Positions 1 through 8,842 of a DNA stretch of 51,248 nucleotides are shown here, in pieces (the first letter of the stretch is position 1; the number at the start of each line of letters is the position of its first letter). The notes beneath the pieces are model-generated. The model saw only the letters and a program-made list of their open reading frames with translations. It ran no database searches and was not told the origin of the DNA. The position numbers and the translations under genes were made by a program. The stretch comes from Isosphaeraceae bacterium (GTDB lineage: Bacteria > Planctomycetota > Planctomycetia > Isosphaerales > Isosphaeraceae). The stretch covers positions 1 to 51,248 of the forward strand of contig JARLIH010000049.1 of assembly GCA_031291845.1 (NCBI GenBank), given 5' to 3'.

Positions 1-2
1 AG

Positions 3-800
3 GACATCACGCGCTTCCACTGCGCCCTCTGGCCCGCGATGCTGATGTCGGCCGGCTTGCCGCTGCCGAAGCAGGTCTTCGGACATGGATTCGTCTACAA
101 CAAAGGTGCCAAGATCAGCAAGTCGGCCGGAACGGCTATTGACCCGATGGATGTCTTCCGGGTCCACGGGGCGGATGCGTTCCGCTATTACTTCACGAGG
201 GAATGTCCGTTCGGCGGCGACGGGAATTTCAGCGAGGAGCGCTTTGCCGAGGTCTATAACGCCGACCTGGCCAACAACCTGGGAAACCTCTACAGCCGAA
301 CCCTATCGATGTGCGTGAAGTACTTCGATGGCGATCTGGCCCCGTCCGCCGGGGTGGATGTGACGCGCTGGCGAGCGGGCGCGTCGGCGCTCGACGCGGT
401 GGTGGAGGACATCCGCGCGCTCGTCGGGTCGTTTCAGTACAACGTGGCCCTGCAACGAATCTGGCAGGAGGTCCTGGACCCGGCCAATCGCTACATTGAT
501 GCGACCGCGCCCTTCAAGTTGGCGAAGACCGATCCGGATGCGTGCCGGGTCGTGCTCATCAACCTGGCGGAGGCGCTGCGCGTCGCGGCAATTCTGATCA
601 AGCCGTTTCTTCCCGGCACGGCCGAGACGTTCTACCGGGCGTTCAACTTCGAGGAGGTTGCGCCCTGGTCGTCGGTCGGTTACGGCGACGCCGCTTCGCC
701 GCCGGTCCTTAGGGGCGACTGGCGCGTGACGGCGGAGCTGCCGGGAGGTAAGCCCGCGCCGCTGTTCCCGAAGATCGAGCCAAAGGCCGACGGAGCTTGA
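3..800 (+). CDS. metG: methionyl-tRNA synthetase, C-terminal part (5' truncated by window edge)
   Basis: The enzyme charges tRNA-Met with methionine. The reading frame is open from base 3, before the first ATG at 39, so the gene starts outside the window. Visible here are the end of the catalytic core, with the phrase GFVYNKGAKISKSAGT carrying KISKS, a conservative form of the class I KMSKS loop, and the all-helical anticodon-binding domain (from about the phrase YNADLANNLGNLYSR onward). The protein ends shortly after the anticodon domain (about KIEPKADGA), so it has no C-terminal EMAPII-like tRNA-binding domain, as in the short form of the family. A perfect palindrome follows the stop codon and could end the transcript. 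Confidence 0.95.
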   Translation, partial: DITRFHCALWPAMLMSAGLPLPKQVFGHGFVYNKGAKISKSAGTAIDPMDVFRVHGADAFRYYFTRECPFGGDGNFSEERFAEVYNADLANNLGNLYSRTLSMCVKYFDGDLAPSAGVDVTRWRAGASALDAVVEDIRALVGSFQYNVALQRIWQEVLDPANRYIDATAPFKLAKTDPDACRVVLINLAEALRVAAILIKPFLPGTAETFYRAFNFEEVAPWSSVGYGDAASPPVLRGDWRVTAELPGGKPAPLFPKIEPKADGA

Positions 801-823
801 ATCAAACGCTCTACCGCTAATGC

Positions 824-865
824 GTAGGGTGCATGGAATGCACTGGTGCATTCCATGCACCCTAC
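824..865. repeat. perfect 19-bp palindrome, copy 1 of the GTAGGGTGCAT family
   Basis: Left arm 824-842 (GTAGGGTGCATGGAATGCA) and right arm 847-865 are exact reverse complements around a 4-base loop, CTGG. It lies 24 bases after the metG stop. Related copies are at 7568-7600 (shortened, perfect 15-bp arms) and 11024-11066 (degenerate, full length). It may act as a transcription terminator or be a REP-like mobile palindrome; there is no T-run, so a classical Rho-independent terminator is not shown. Confidence 0.85.
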
Positions 866-925
866 ATTCAGGAGCTCTACGGTGGGAAGCGGGATCAGCC
901 CCTTCGGGGGGGTGGGTGCAACCTC

Positions 926-1603
926 TCAGACCCCGTCCGACCATCCCGAGACATTGCCAACGCCGTCGTTGCTCTCGATCTGAAAGACGAGCGGACGCAC
1001 CTCGGCGAGCGGGACCAGGTTGGACTTGGTCAGGCTCAGCCTGCGGCGGTTATGGCCGATGCTGGTGACGGCGAGGACGGAGCGCGCGGCGTCGTAGATC
1101 TCGCCGGCCCACGAGGTGCCGGTCTTGGGCAGGTACTGGAGGACCAAAACCGCGGCGTGCGTCGTTTTCGCGAGGTACGCCAGGTCTTTCATGATCTTGC
1201 GCGGGGGAACGTCGCAGTGGAGGCAGAGGTAAGCAGATAGAGGGTCGATGATGATCAAGCCGGGTTCGAAGGACGTGAAGTCGGTGGCCTTGATGGTCTG
1301 ATTGAACGAGTGGATGCGCGAGAGGTCGGCTCCCTCCGCTTCCAGGCGAGGGCGGATCGTGTCGGCCAGGCTGTCGTCGTCGTTGAAAATCGCGACATCG
1401 GCGGGGCCGGCGCGATCCTTCGACAGGGGCATCGTGGCTCCGCGACTGACGCGCGCGGCGATCTCGAGGGCCATCATCGACTTACCGAGCCCGGGTTCAC
1501 CGTCAAGGAGGGTCACCTTGCCCAGTGGGATGCGACCTTCCCAGAGCCATTTCACGGGCTCGGCCGCGACGTCCGAGAGCTTCGTCCACACGGCACTACT
1601 CAC
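926..1603 (-). CDS. RecA-fold AAA family ATPase (RepA/AAA_25-like)
   Basis: A 225-residue protein made of one RecA-like ATPase domain. Walker A is GEPGLGKS (residues 35-42 from the chosen start) and Walker B is LIIIDP with Asp at about 120. Proteins of this type resemble the helicase domain of RepA and the ATPase part of plasmid or phage primase-helicases. Planctomycetes carry many solitary copies whose role is not established. I chose GTG at 1603 because GGGGGTGG lies just upstream and the family-like opening (SSAVWTKLSD) begins there; the frame stays open to 1669 in a low-quality, Arg-rich stretch. It lies 198 bases after the histidine kinase gene on the same strand, with no visible promoter. 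The segment between Walker B and the C-terminus is short, so it may be a compact or partly eroded family member. Confidence 0.7.
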   Translation of the reverse strand: MSSAVWTKLSDVAAEPVKWLWEGRIPLGKVTLLDGEPGLGKSMMALEIAARVSRGATMPLSKDRAGPADVAIFNDDDSLADTIRPRLEAEGADLSRIHSFNQTIKATDFTSFEPGLIIIDPLSAYLCLHCDVPPRKIMKDLAYLAKTTHAAVLVLQYLPKTGTSWAGEIYDAARSVLAVTSIGHNRRRLSLTKSNLVPLAEVRPLVFQIESNDGVGNVSGWSDGV

Positions 1604-1801
1604 GAGCCACCCCCGTTTCGGTTCCAGGACTCGTCCGACGCGACTCCGGCCGCCGGCACGAGCCCGCATGATTATAGGGCACAGGAACGCGGGAGACAGC
1701 CGGCCGCGTGAAAAAGGGCGATCCCTCGAGGCTGGTTCGTGCGCGCCGACCGGCTGCGCGCCGGCGTTCGCCCCCGGGCGACGCCCCGGCCCTCCAGACG
1801 A

Positions 1802-3910
1802 TCACGTGCCGTTGGTCGCTCGGGCCGGTCCCGCGTCGTGCTCTCTCTCATTCGGGGCTGAGGCAACGGGCGGCTTGGGGGGTGTGCCGAGCGGCAGGTG
1901 GACGTGGAACGTCGAGCCCTGTCCGGGGGTCGAATGCCAGCGCAGCTCGCCACCGGCCTGCGACACGAGGCGCGCAGCCCGGGGGAGTCCAAGGCCCAGG
2001 CCGCGCCCGGCTTGCCGGCCGCAGTAGAACGGGTCGAAGAGGTGCTGCCCCTCGGTGGCGCTGATGCCGCGCCCAGTGTCGTGGATCGTCCAGCGCAGGT
2101 TGGCAGTGTCGCCCGAGGTCGTGACCTGGATCTTCCCCCCCTTGGACGTCGCCTCGAGGGCGTTGCGCAGGAGCGTTTCGAACAGTTGCCGGAGGGCGTC
2201 GTGGTCAGCCCACGCGCGGACGGCTGAGTCGCCGCAGTCGAACGCGAGGCGGATGCCCCGGGCCTCGGCCTCGGCCTTGAGGTCGCGCAGGCAATTCCGC
2301 ACGATCTCATCGGGCTGGCAGATGCGGGGTCGCGGCTCGGGGACGCGAGCGACGAACATCAGGTCGCGGAGGATCCGGTGAGCCCGCTGGGCCTGCGCGA
2401 TGATCGCGCGGAGCGATCGCAGCCTGCCGGCGTCGTTTTCGTTGACGAGCAGAAGCTGGGCACGGCCGACGATCACCGCGAGCGGGTTGTTGAGCTCGTG
2501 CCCCGCCCCGGCCGCGAACTCGGCGAGGGCGTCGAGCTTGGCCTGCCGGAACGCCGGTTCAGCGCGTTCGACGTGCTCTCGGTACGCACGCACCACGCCT
2601 TCCAGCCGCTGGCCGAGCCCAGCGCGGTCGGCCACGGCGCTCGCCCACGCCTGCCAGGCGCCGAGCGGGGCGTGCTCACGCCCGTCGGCCCGGCCCGTGC
2701 CGTCCGTCCACAGATGGATCTCCGCGCACGGCTGGCCGCGTTCTCCCAGCGGAATCACGCGTTCGGGACTCCGCTCCGTCGCATTCGGCGCCGGCGCGTC
2801 GAGCCCTTTCCAGAGTACGCGGGCCGTCGCGACGCCCGCCTCGCCGCACCAGGCATGCCCCGCACGTTCGGCCCAGACCTCGGGGACGTCGGAGGGGCTG
2901 GATTCGCTGAAGGCCTGGAGAAAACGATCACGCGCGGCGACGCCGTCACGCAGTTGAGAGACCTGAAGCCGCAGCCGCGCGTTCGCTCGCGTCAGCCGCT
3001 CCTCGTGGGGGGTCGCGTCGTGCTCGACCAGCGCTGACGCACAGCGGACCTGAACCTCGGCGATCAGCACGCGCAGCCGGGGCTCGGCCGCGCTAAGTTC
3101 CTTCGACCGCCCGGCGAAGAGCGCCCAGGGCGTCTGCTCGGCCCACGCGTACGCGTCCTGGATCCAGGCAAGCCGGGTGGGATCGGATGCGACGCGGTTC
3201 AGTCCTCCGTCGCGATCGGCGTGCAGCCACGCGGCGTCACGGACCAATGGGTCGCAACCCCAGCGCTCCGCCAGGGTCCGGCCCAGCGACGTCAACTCTG
3301 CGCCGAACGTCCTCGTCTCGAGCTCCCGCCGGCGATCGTGGCTCTCTTCCGCGAGCCATGCCGCGACCCACTCGGGGTCGACCGCCGCCGCCGACCAGAG
3401 TCCGAGCGAATGCAGCAGCCCAGCCGCCGCAACGCGCTCGGAGTCAGGATCACCGGCCTCTCGGGCCAGCCGTCGCGCGGCCTGCTGTACCGCAACAGCG
3501 TGGCGCCAGAGGCGGTTGAGCGCGTCGGCCCCGGGCCCCGATTGGCTCGTCCACCAGGGGCTCGCGGTCAGCAACCGTAGTGGGTCAAATGCGGCAGTCT
3601 CGCGGGCCTGGGCGAGGACCCAGCCTGGGTCGGTTTCGACCGCCGCGGGGAGCTTGGGCGTTTCGCGGTCGGCGGACTCGTCCTCAAGTGCGGGGTCGGG
3701 AAGGGAACCGAGCACCTGCCGGGCGGTCGCCGGGCGCAATGGCAAGGCGTCCAGCCGCTCCAGACGGCGGCGGAGCTGAGTCTGAGAATCCACTCGCGGA
3801 TGGTGGACACGCACCGATCCGGGCTCCTTCCCGTCGGCATCCCGTTCGGGCACGGCGTCTGATCGAACGACCCATTGCCCGAACCAGGTCGCTCCTGCGC
3901 GTCCTTGCAC
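1802..3910 (-). CDS. histidine kinase with N-terminal HDOD-like domain
   Basis: A 702-residue sensor kinase with no membrane segment, so it is probably cytoplasmic. Residues about 130-290 look like an HDOD/HD-type helical domain: the phrase RLWRHAVAVQQAARRLA matches the start of HDOD domains, but the metal pair is lost (LLHSLG instead of LLHDxG), so it should be a sensor or adaptor rather than a hydrolase. A coiled-coil-like stretch follows (about 310-340). The H-box is GAGHELNNPLAVIVGRAQ with the phospho-acceptor His near 471. The HATPase domain has LLRNALEAT (N box), DTGRGIS (G1) and GRGLGLGLPRA (G2). The start is GTG at 3910, eight bases after the stop of the regulator gene; no good ribosome site is seen, so translational coupling is likely. 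The adjacent regulator is its probable partner. Confidence 0.85.
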   Translation of the reverse strand: MQGRAGATWFGQWVVRSDAVPERDADGKEPGSVRVHHPRVDSQTQLRRRLERLDALPLRPATARQVLGSLPDPALEDESADRETPKLPAAVETDPGWVLAQARETAAFDPLRLLTASPWWTSQSGPGADALNRLWRHAVAVQQAARRLAREAGDPDSERVAAAGLLHSLGLWSAAAVDPEWVAAWLAEESHDRRRELETRTFGAELTSLGRTLAERWGCDPLVRDAAWLHADRDGGLNRVASDPTRLAWIQDAYAWAEQTPWALFAGRSKELSAAEPRLRVLIAEVQVRCASALVEHDATPHEERLTRANARLRLQVSQLRDGVAARDRFLQAFSESSPSDVPEVWAERAGHAWCGEAGVATARVLWKGLDAPAPNATERSPERVIPLGERGQPCAEIHLWTDGTGRADGREHAPLGAWQAWASAVADRAGLGQRLEGVVRAYREHVERAEPAFRQAKLDALAEFAAGAGHELNNPLAVIVGRAQLLLVNENDAGRLRSLRAIIAQAQRAHRILRDLMFVARVPEPRPRICQPDEIVRNCLRDLKAEAEARGIRLAFDCGDSAVRAWADHDALRQLFETLLRNALEATSKGGKIQVTTSGDTANLRWTIHDTGRGISATEGQHLFDPFYCGRQAGRGLGLGLPRAARLVSQAGGELRWHSTPGQGSTFHVHLPLGTPPKPPVASAPNEREHDAGPARATNGT

Positions 3911-3918
3911 GGGAGCCG

Positions 3919-4530
3919 TCAGACGCTGGTCGCGGGCTCTATCTCCAAGAGTCGGCAGATGCGGCGGATCAGTTCATCAATGTCGAGCGGCTTGTGCAGA
4001 AAGTCGTTGGCCCCCGACTTGTGCAGGTCGGCGATCTTATCTTCCTCCACCATACCGGAGATACAGATGATCTTGATGTCCTCCATGGTGGGGTCGTGGC
4101 GGATCAGTTCGCAGACGGCCTGCCCGTTGATGTCGGGCAGCATGACGTCGAGGATGATGAGGTCGGGATGGTACTCCTTGGCGAGCATCCCGGCTGCAAA
4201 ACCGTTATTGACGTCCTTCGTCTCGAACCGGCCGTCCTTGGCGAGGACGTCCTTGATCAGCTCGACGACGGCCGGGTCGTCATCCACGACCAGGATCTTG
4301 CGCCGACCGCTTTCGAGGGCATCGGTCGGAATATTGTTTTCACGCATGAAGCGATACAGGGCGTCGCGCGGGATGCGCCGGAATCTTGATCCGGGCACGC
4401 GGAACCCTTTGAGCTGTCCCGAGTCAAAACAGCGGATAATGGTTTGCTGACTGACCTTGCAGATCTTGGCAGCTTCACCTGTTGTGAATACGGTCTTCAT
4501 GGTCGAGTGCGTCCCATTCTGCGAGCTCAT
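3919..4530 (-). CDS. response regulator with N-terminal excisionase/MerR-like HTH and C-terminal receiver
   Basis: A 203-residue protein with an inverted order for a response regulator. Residues 11-65 form a helix-turn-helix of the excisionase type (TTGEAAKICKVSQQTIIRCFDSG, with the recognition phrase KGFRVPGSRFRRIP). Residues 78-195 form a receiver domain with acidic pair D83/D84, phospho-acceptor D128 (LIILDVMLPD), switch Ser158 and Lys180 (FLHKPL). The start at 4530 has GGGGGAGGAG about 11 bases upstream; an internal ATG at 4500 (MKTVFTT) is the alternative. It is the first gene of a two-gene unit with the HDOD-like kinase and is served by the consensus promoter at 4735-4762. The target DNA is not known. 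Confidence 0.88.
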   Translation of the reverse strand: MSSQNGTHSTMKTVFTTGEAAKICKVSQQTIIRCFDSGQLKGFRVPGSRFRRIPRDALYRFMRENNIPTDALESGRRKILVVDDDPAVVELIKDVLAKDGRFETKDVNNGFAAGMLAKEYHPDLIILDVMLPDINGQAVCELIRHDPTMEDIKIICISGMVEEDKIADLHKSGANDFLHKPLDIDELIRRICRLLEIEPATSV

Positions 4531-4939
4531 GGGCTCGTCGACTCCTCCCCCGGCGTGCCTTGGGCGTCCCCATAGCCCCCACCGGTTGCCCGGGATCCTC
4601 CCTGCCAGACTCGCTCTTCACGATGGCCAGCCGCGAACGGACGGCCGCCGTTAAGACCGCCTAGCCCTACTGCACTGCAATGTCGGCAAACTTTGCTGAG
4701 ACTAACAGAATTACCAGAATTGCCAACGCAGCCAATTATAGTGTCCCTGCCTAGCCTGTCAACCCAAATGGTTGGGAGCTTTTTCTTCGCAAATCACTCC
4801 TGTTTTCCCTTGTGGATAGTCGCCCCAAGCTTCCTGGAACGCTCCCACCATCTTCTGTCGGAAGTCAGCAGGCTTTCGGGGGATAGGGCAGGTGGCGGCG
4901 CCTGGAGAAGCCGTGCGGACGGCCGCACGAAACCGCGCA
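4531..4939. other. intergenic region between regulator gene and mnmG
   Basis: About 410 bases with no credible coding frame. The middle (4685-4830) is clearly more AT-rich than its surroundings and contains the promoter described separately. No RNA gene or terminator was recognised, although the mnmG transcript must end here. Confidence 0.6.
4735..4762 (-). promoter_or_regulatory. near-perfect sigma70-type promoter for the HTH-REC / kinase unit
   Basis: Reading leftward, the -35 hexamer TTGACA is at 4762-4757 and the -10 hexamer TATAAT is at 4740-4735, separated by 16 bases. Both hexamers match the housekeeping consensus exactly in an otherwise GC-rich genome. Transcription would start near 4728, giving a leader of about 200 bases before the regulator ATG at 4530. 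Confidence 0.7.
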
Positions 4940-6862
4940 TTAACATGAGGTTGTTGGAATTTTTGGATCCGTTGTGGGCGTTGCCAGGTCGTTGCGCCTG
5001 AGGTAGACGAGCAAGGTGGCCACATCGGCCGGGTTGATGCCGCTAATCCTGCCGGCTTGGCCGAGGGACCGGGGGCGCACGCGGAGCAGTTTCTCGCGCG
5101 CCTCGGCCCGGAGTTGGGGAATCGCCCGGTAGTCGAGGTTGGGGGGGAGAGGTTTGTGTTCGAGCCGCTGGAAACGCTCGACCTGCTGGGCCTGCCGGGT
5201 GATGTAGCCCCCGTACTTGGCCTCGATCACCACTTGGTCCACGACGCCGAGATCCCCGCTGAGCTCAGCGAGCGGCGGCGCCAGGGCGACGATCTCGTCC
5301 CACGTGGTCTCGGGCCGCCGCAGGATACGGGCGGCGGACTCCCCCTGGACGCGCGTCGACTCCAGCGCCGTGCGGAGCCGCTCGATGCGCCCGCGGCGTT
5401 CCTCGAACCGCGCGAAGCGGTGGTCGTCCACGAGACCGACGCTCCGGCCGAGCGCGGTCAGGCGAAGGTCGGCGTTGTCTTGGCGCAGGAGGAGCCGGTA
5501 TTCCGCGCGGCTGGTGAACATGCGATACGGCTCGTCGACCCCGCGGGTCACGAGGTCGTCAACGAGGACACCAAGGTAAGCCTGGGAGCGGTCCACGACG
5601 AACGGCGCGCGCCCTTGCGCTGCGAGCGCGGCGTTCAGGCCGGCCATGAGGCCCTGGGCGGCCGCCTCCTCGTAGCCGGTCGTGCCGTTGATCTGCCCGG
5701 CGAAATACAGGCCGGGGACTAGCTTCGTTTCCAGCGTCGGATGAAGCTGCGTGGGGGGCGCGTAATCGTACTCGACGGCGTAGCCGAACCGCATGATCTC
5801 GGCGTGTTCCAGCCCCGGGATCAGGCGGATCACCTTTTCCTGGACGTCGCGCGGGAGACTTGTGGAAATGCCGTTACAGTAGTATTCGAGCGTGTTGCGC
5901 CCTTCCGGCTCGAGGAAGATCTGGTGCTGCTCACGATCGGCGAAGCGGACGACCTTATCCTCGATCGAGGGGCAATAGCGGGGTCCGGTGCTCTGGATCT
6001 GCCCCGAGTACATCGGCGCCCGGTGCAGGTTGGCCCGGATCACGTCGTGAACCGCCGGATTGGTGTAAGTGATGTGGCAGTCGAGCTGGGGTGCGGTGAT
6101 CCGGTCGGTCAGGAACGAAAACGGGACCGGATCGGCGTCCCCCGGCTGGGGCTCCGTCCGCGCGAAGTCGATCGTGCGGCCGTTGAGGCGGGGCGGCGTG
6201 CCGGTCTTGAACCGGCTCAGTTCGAACCCCAGGGTGCGCAGGCTGCCTGAGAGGCCCTCGGCCGAGGTATCTCCCGCCCGTCCGCCGGGAGTCTTGACCT
6301 CGCCCGTGTGCATCAACGCTTGGAGAAACGTTCCGGTTGTGACGACGACGGAGCGTGCCCGGTACTCCGCCCCACCTCGGCAGCGAACGCCCGTGGCCCG
6401 GCCGTCCTCGACGAGGATGGCTTCGACCATCTCCTGGCGGAGCGAGAGGTTCTCCTGGCGCTCGACCGTCAGCTTGGCGAGGAACTGATAGGCCTTCTTG
6501 TCGCACTGGGCCCGAGGGCTGTGCATCGCGGGCCCTTTGCCCCGGTTAAGGAGCCGGAACTGGATGGCCGTCGCGTCGGTCAAGAGGCCCATCGCGCCGC
6601 CGAGCGCGTCGATCTCGCGCACGATCTGCCCCTTGGCCACCCCGCCGATCGCCGGGTTGCAGCTCATCTGCGCGACGGCGTCACAGTTGATCGTCAGGAG
6701 CGCCGTGCGGAGGCCGAGCTTCGCCGCGGCCAGGCCGGCTTCGAGGCCCGCATGGCCCGCTCCCACCACGACCACGTCGTACTGGTAAGGGTCGCGTTCT
6801 GCGACGGACATCCCGAGAAATCCGAGGGGGGTGGTCTGACAAGGAAGATCTTTCCTCATCAT
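4940..6862 (-). CDS. mnmG: tRNA uridine-5-carboxymethylaminomethyl synthesis enzyme MnmG (GidA)
   Basis: MnmG works with the GTPase MnmE to put a carboxymethylaminomethyl group on wobble uridine-34 of several tRNAs, using FAD, NADH and methylene-tetrahydrofolate. The protein is 640 residues, near the usual 620-640. The N-terminal dinucleotide fold is [14 protein letters not shown], followed by the family phrases [13 protein letters not shown] and [15 protein letters not shown], and the C-terminal helical domain ends with [18 protein letters not shown], which is typical. The start at 6862 gives 17 extra residues; ATG at 6811 (MSVAERD) would give 623. Neither has a convincing ribosome site. Its upstream region is shared with the divergent tpx gene. 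Confidence 0.97.
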   Translation of the reverse strand: MMRKDLPCQTTPLGFLGMSVAERDPYQYDVVVVGAGHAGLEAGLAAAKLGLRTALLTINCDAVAQMSCNPAIGGVAKGQIVREIDALGGAMGLLTDATAIQFRLLNRGKGPAMHSPRAQCDKKAYQFLAKLTVERQENLSLRQEMVEAILVEDGRATGVRCRGGAEYRARSVVVTTGTFLQALMHTGEVKTPGGRAGDTSAEGLSGSLRTLGFELSRFKTGTPPRLNGRTIDFARTEPQPGDADPVPFSFLTDRITAPQLDCHITYTNPAVHDVIRANLHRAPMYSGQIQSTGPRYCPSIEDKVVRFADREQHQIFLEPEGRNTLEYYCNGISTSLPRDVQEKVIRLIPGLEHAEIMRFGYAVEYDYAPPTQLHPTLETKLVPGLYFAGQINGTTGYEEAAAQGLMAGLNAALAAQGRAPFVVDRSQAYLGVLVDDLVTRGVDEPYRMFTSRAEYRLLLRQDNADLRLTALGRSVGLVDDHRFARFEERRGRIERLRTALESTRVQGESAARILRRPETTWDEIVALAPPLAELSGDLGVVDQVVIEAKYGGYITRQAQQVERFQRLEHKPLPPNLDYRAIPQLRAEAREKLLRVRPRSLGQAGRISGINPADVATLLVYLRRNDLATPTTDPKIPTTSC

Positions 6863-7028
6863 CCTAGCGATCTGGGCAAGCGGAGCGGAAGAGAGCCGGC
6901 CGAGAAGTTTCGGAGGGTCCCCTCAACGCGCTTGCACGGCGGGCGCGCGTCGGGCTAACTTGGAGCCCTCATGGACGAACGATGGTATTCCCCCCGATCT
7001 CAACAATAACGCTGGCGAGGACACTCCG

Positions 7029-7559
7029 ATGGCCGAGACGCGGAAGGGCGAAGTGACGTTTAAGGGGAACCCCGTCGAGCTGGCGGGGCCGAAGCTCAAA
7101 CCGGGAGACAAAGCCCCCGACTTTACGTGCGTCGGAGCCGGTCTGGCTTTGGTCAAGCTGGCCGACACGACGGGCAAAGCGCGGTTGTTCAACGTCGTGC
7201 CGTCGCTCGACACCCCGGTTTGCAACAAGCAGACGCGCAAGTTCTCCGAGGAGCTCACCGCGCTCGGGGATAAAGTCGCGGCTTACACGGTGAGCCTTGA
7301 CCTTCCCTTCGCGCAGGCGCGCTGGTGCACCGAGGCCAAAGTCGAAAACATCAAGAACCTCTCGGACGTTCGCGATCAGAGCTTCGGCGAACACTTCGGC
7401 GTGCTGGTCCGGGGCCTCCCCATCGCCTTGCTCGCGCGGGCGGTCTTCGTCGTCGACCCGTCCGATACGGTCAAGTACGTCGAGATCGTTTCGGAGATCG
7501 CTTCCGAGCCCGACTACGAGCCGGCGCTCGCTGCGCTCAAGGAAGCCGCGGGGGCGTAA
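7029..7559 (+). CDS. tpx: thiol peroxidase (Tpx, atypical 2-Cys peroxiredoxin)
   Basis: It reduces hydrogen peroxide and lipid hydroperoxides with electrons from thioredoxin. The protein has 176 residues, the normal size. Peroxidatic Cys65 lies in PSLDTPVCNKQTRKF with the conserved Thr62, and resolving Cys100 lies in FAQARWC, which matches the intramolecular disulfide pair of Tpx. The frame is open back to 6960, but ATG 7029 has GAGG about 10 bases upstream and gives the family N-terminus (AETRKGEVTFKGNPVEL). It is divergent from mnmG and convergent with the M24 peptidase, with a perfect palindrome between the two stops. Confidence 0.95.
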   Translation: MAETRKGEVTFKGNPVELAGPKLKPGDKAPDFTCVGAGLALVKLADTTGKARLFNVVPSLDTPVCNKQTRKFSEELTALGDKVAAYTVSLDLPFAQARWCTEAKVENIKNLSDVRDQSFGEHFGVLVRGLPIALLARAVFVVDPSDTVKYVEIVSEIASEPDYEPALAALKEAAGA

Positions 7560-7567
7560 CGATTTCG

Positions 7568-7600
7568 ATTTGTAGGGTGCATAAAATGCACCCTACAAAT
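7568..7600. repeat. perfect 15-bp palindrome between convergent genes, copy 2 of the GTAGGGTGCAT family
   Basis: Arms 7568-7582 and 7586-7600 are exact reverse complements around an AAA loop. It sits between the stops of tpx (7559) and the M24 peptidase (7609). Because each arm ends in ATTTG/CAAAT, a short A/T tract lies on both sides, so it could work as a bidirectional terminator. It shares the GTAGGGTGCAT core with 824-865 and 11024-11066 but lacks their central part. Confidence 0.8.
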
Positions 7601-7608
7601 CTTCCGTG

Positions 7609-8754
7609 TCAAACGTCAATCGCCAGCCGGTGGTGCGTCAACGTCTCAAACCCGTTGGCGGTGATCAGATAATTATGCTCGATCCGCATGCCGCCTTCGC
7701 CCCGGATATAGAGGCCCGGCTCGAGGGTGACGACATCGCCGGCGATCAAGGTGTCGGTACTTTCCGGGACGAGGTAAGGGGGGTCGGGATGGCCCAGTCC
7801 GATCCCATGGCCCGTGTGGGACGGGAAATAAACGTCCAGCCCCAGGGCCTGGAAGTGAGCGTGCACGGCCTCGTCGACCGCGCGGCCCGGGGTGCCGGGC
7901 TTGAGCAGTGCCTCGCCCGCCCGTAACGCGCCGAGGCACGCGTCGAAGAGCTCGCGTTGCCGTGCCGTGGCGCGGGAACCGACGGCGAAGGTGTTGGTGA
8001 AATCGCCCCGATAACCCCGCACGATCACCGAGTAGTCGAGCAGGAAGAGGTCGCCTCGCTCGATCGTCCGGTGGGTCGGCGGTCCACCACGTTCGATCTC
8101 GCAGCGCGTCCCGGACGCAAAATCACCGTAGACGATCGCCGGCTCGCCGAGCTCCTTGATCGCTGCCGATTGGACCAGGAGGTAAGCGTCCAGCTCGGTC
8201 ATCCCTGGCTGGATACCCGCCATCGCCGCTGCATGCCCGGCCTCACCGGCCCGGAACGAGCGCCGGAGGACGTCGAGCTCGTCGGCGTCCTTGGCGCGCT
8301 TGAGCGGACGGATCACGGGATCGAGGTCGAACAGCTCCAAACCCGGACGTGCCCCGCGCAGGCCTTCGAGCACGCCGCCGGGCGCGGTGCCGAGCTCGAC
8401 CCCGATGCGCCGGCCGTGCCGCTGCGCGAGGACATCGAGGGCGGTGCGGACCAGTAGGCCCTGACGGTGCGGTGCCGAGGTCTTTCCGTTGTACCAGTCG
8501 GGGGCAACGACCTCGTCTACGTGGGCCTGGTCGCAGAATGGCCTCAGCATGCTGTCGGCGACCAGCGTGGCCTTGCCCGGTTCCAGCACGAGCAGGGCGC
8601 CGGCGTCGTTCGCGCGGAAGACGAACGGCGAGGTCTCGTAGTTGGCAAAGTAGATCAGGTGTTGCGGGTCGCTGACAATCAGGACGTCGCAAGGGGAGGG
8701 GAGCGCATCCCAGAGTCTTTGCCGCCGGGTCGCGCATCCTTCGGGAGTCAACAT
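7609..8754 (-). CDS. M24-family metallopeptidase (Xaa-Pro aminopeptidase type)
   Basis: A 381-residue pita-bread-fold peptidase that removes N-terminal residues before proline. The N-terminal creatinase-like domain (residues 1-145) is followed by the catalytic domain with the dinuclear metal ligands: the two Asp in LDYSVIVRGYRGDFTNTF, His in HTGHGIGLGHPDPP, Glu in TLEPGLYI and Glu in GGMRIEHNYLIT. I chose ATG 8754 over the longer frame to 8826 because GGAG lies eight bases upstream and the extension crosses a palindromic repeat. It has no signal peptide, so it is probably cytoplasmic. The exact substrate cannot be told from the sequence. Confidence 0.92.
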   Translation of the reverse strand: MLTPEGCATRRQRLWDALPSPCDVLIVSDPQHLIYFANYETSPFVFRANDAGALLVLEPGKATLVADSMLRPFCDQAHVDEVVAPDWYNGKTSAPHRQGLLVRTALDVLAQRHGRRIGVELGTAPGGVLEGLRGARPGLELFDLDPVIRPLKRAKDADELDVLRRSFRAGEAGHAAAMAGIQPGMTELDAYLLVQSAAIKELGEPAIVYGDFASGTRCEIERGGPPTHRTIERGDLFLLDYSVIVRGYRGDFTNTFAVGSRATARQRELFDACLGALRAGEALLKPGTPGRAVDEAVHAHFQALGLDVYFPSHTGHGIGLGHPDPPYLVPESTDTLIAGDVVTLEPGLYIRGEGGMRIEHNYLITANGFETLTHHRLAIDV

Positions 8755-8781
8755 CACGAGGCTCCGCGTCTGGTTAGTCCT

Positions 8782-8822
8782 GGGCGGTGGGTTGGCGCCC
8801 TTGACGGGCTGACCCGCCCTAC
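8782..8822. repeat. imperfect palindromic repeat (GGGCGGTGGGTTGGCGCCC core)
   Basis: The segment has arms GGGCGGTGGGTTGGCGCCC (8782-8800) and GGGCTGACCCGCCCT (8806-8820), which pair imperfectly. It lies in the short gap between the DUF1080 stop and the M24 start. It resembles dispersed palindromes seen at gene borders elsewhere in this window but is a different family from GTAGGGTGCAT. Confidence 0.5.
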
Positions 8823-8842
8823 ACAACCGCCTCAGTGTTCGA

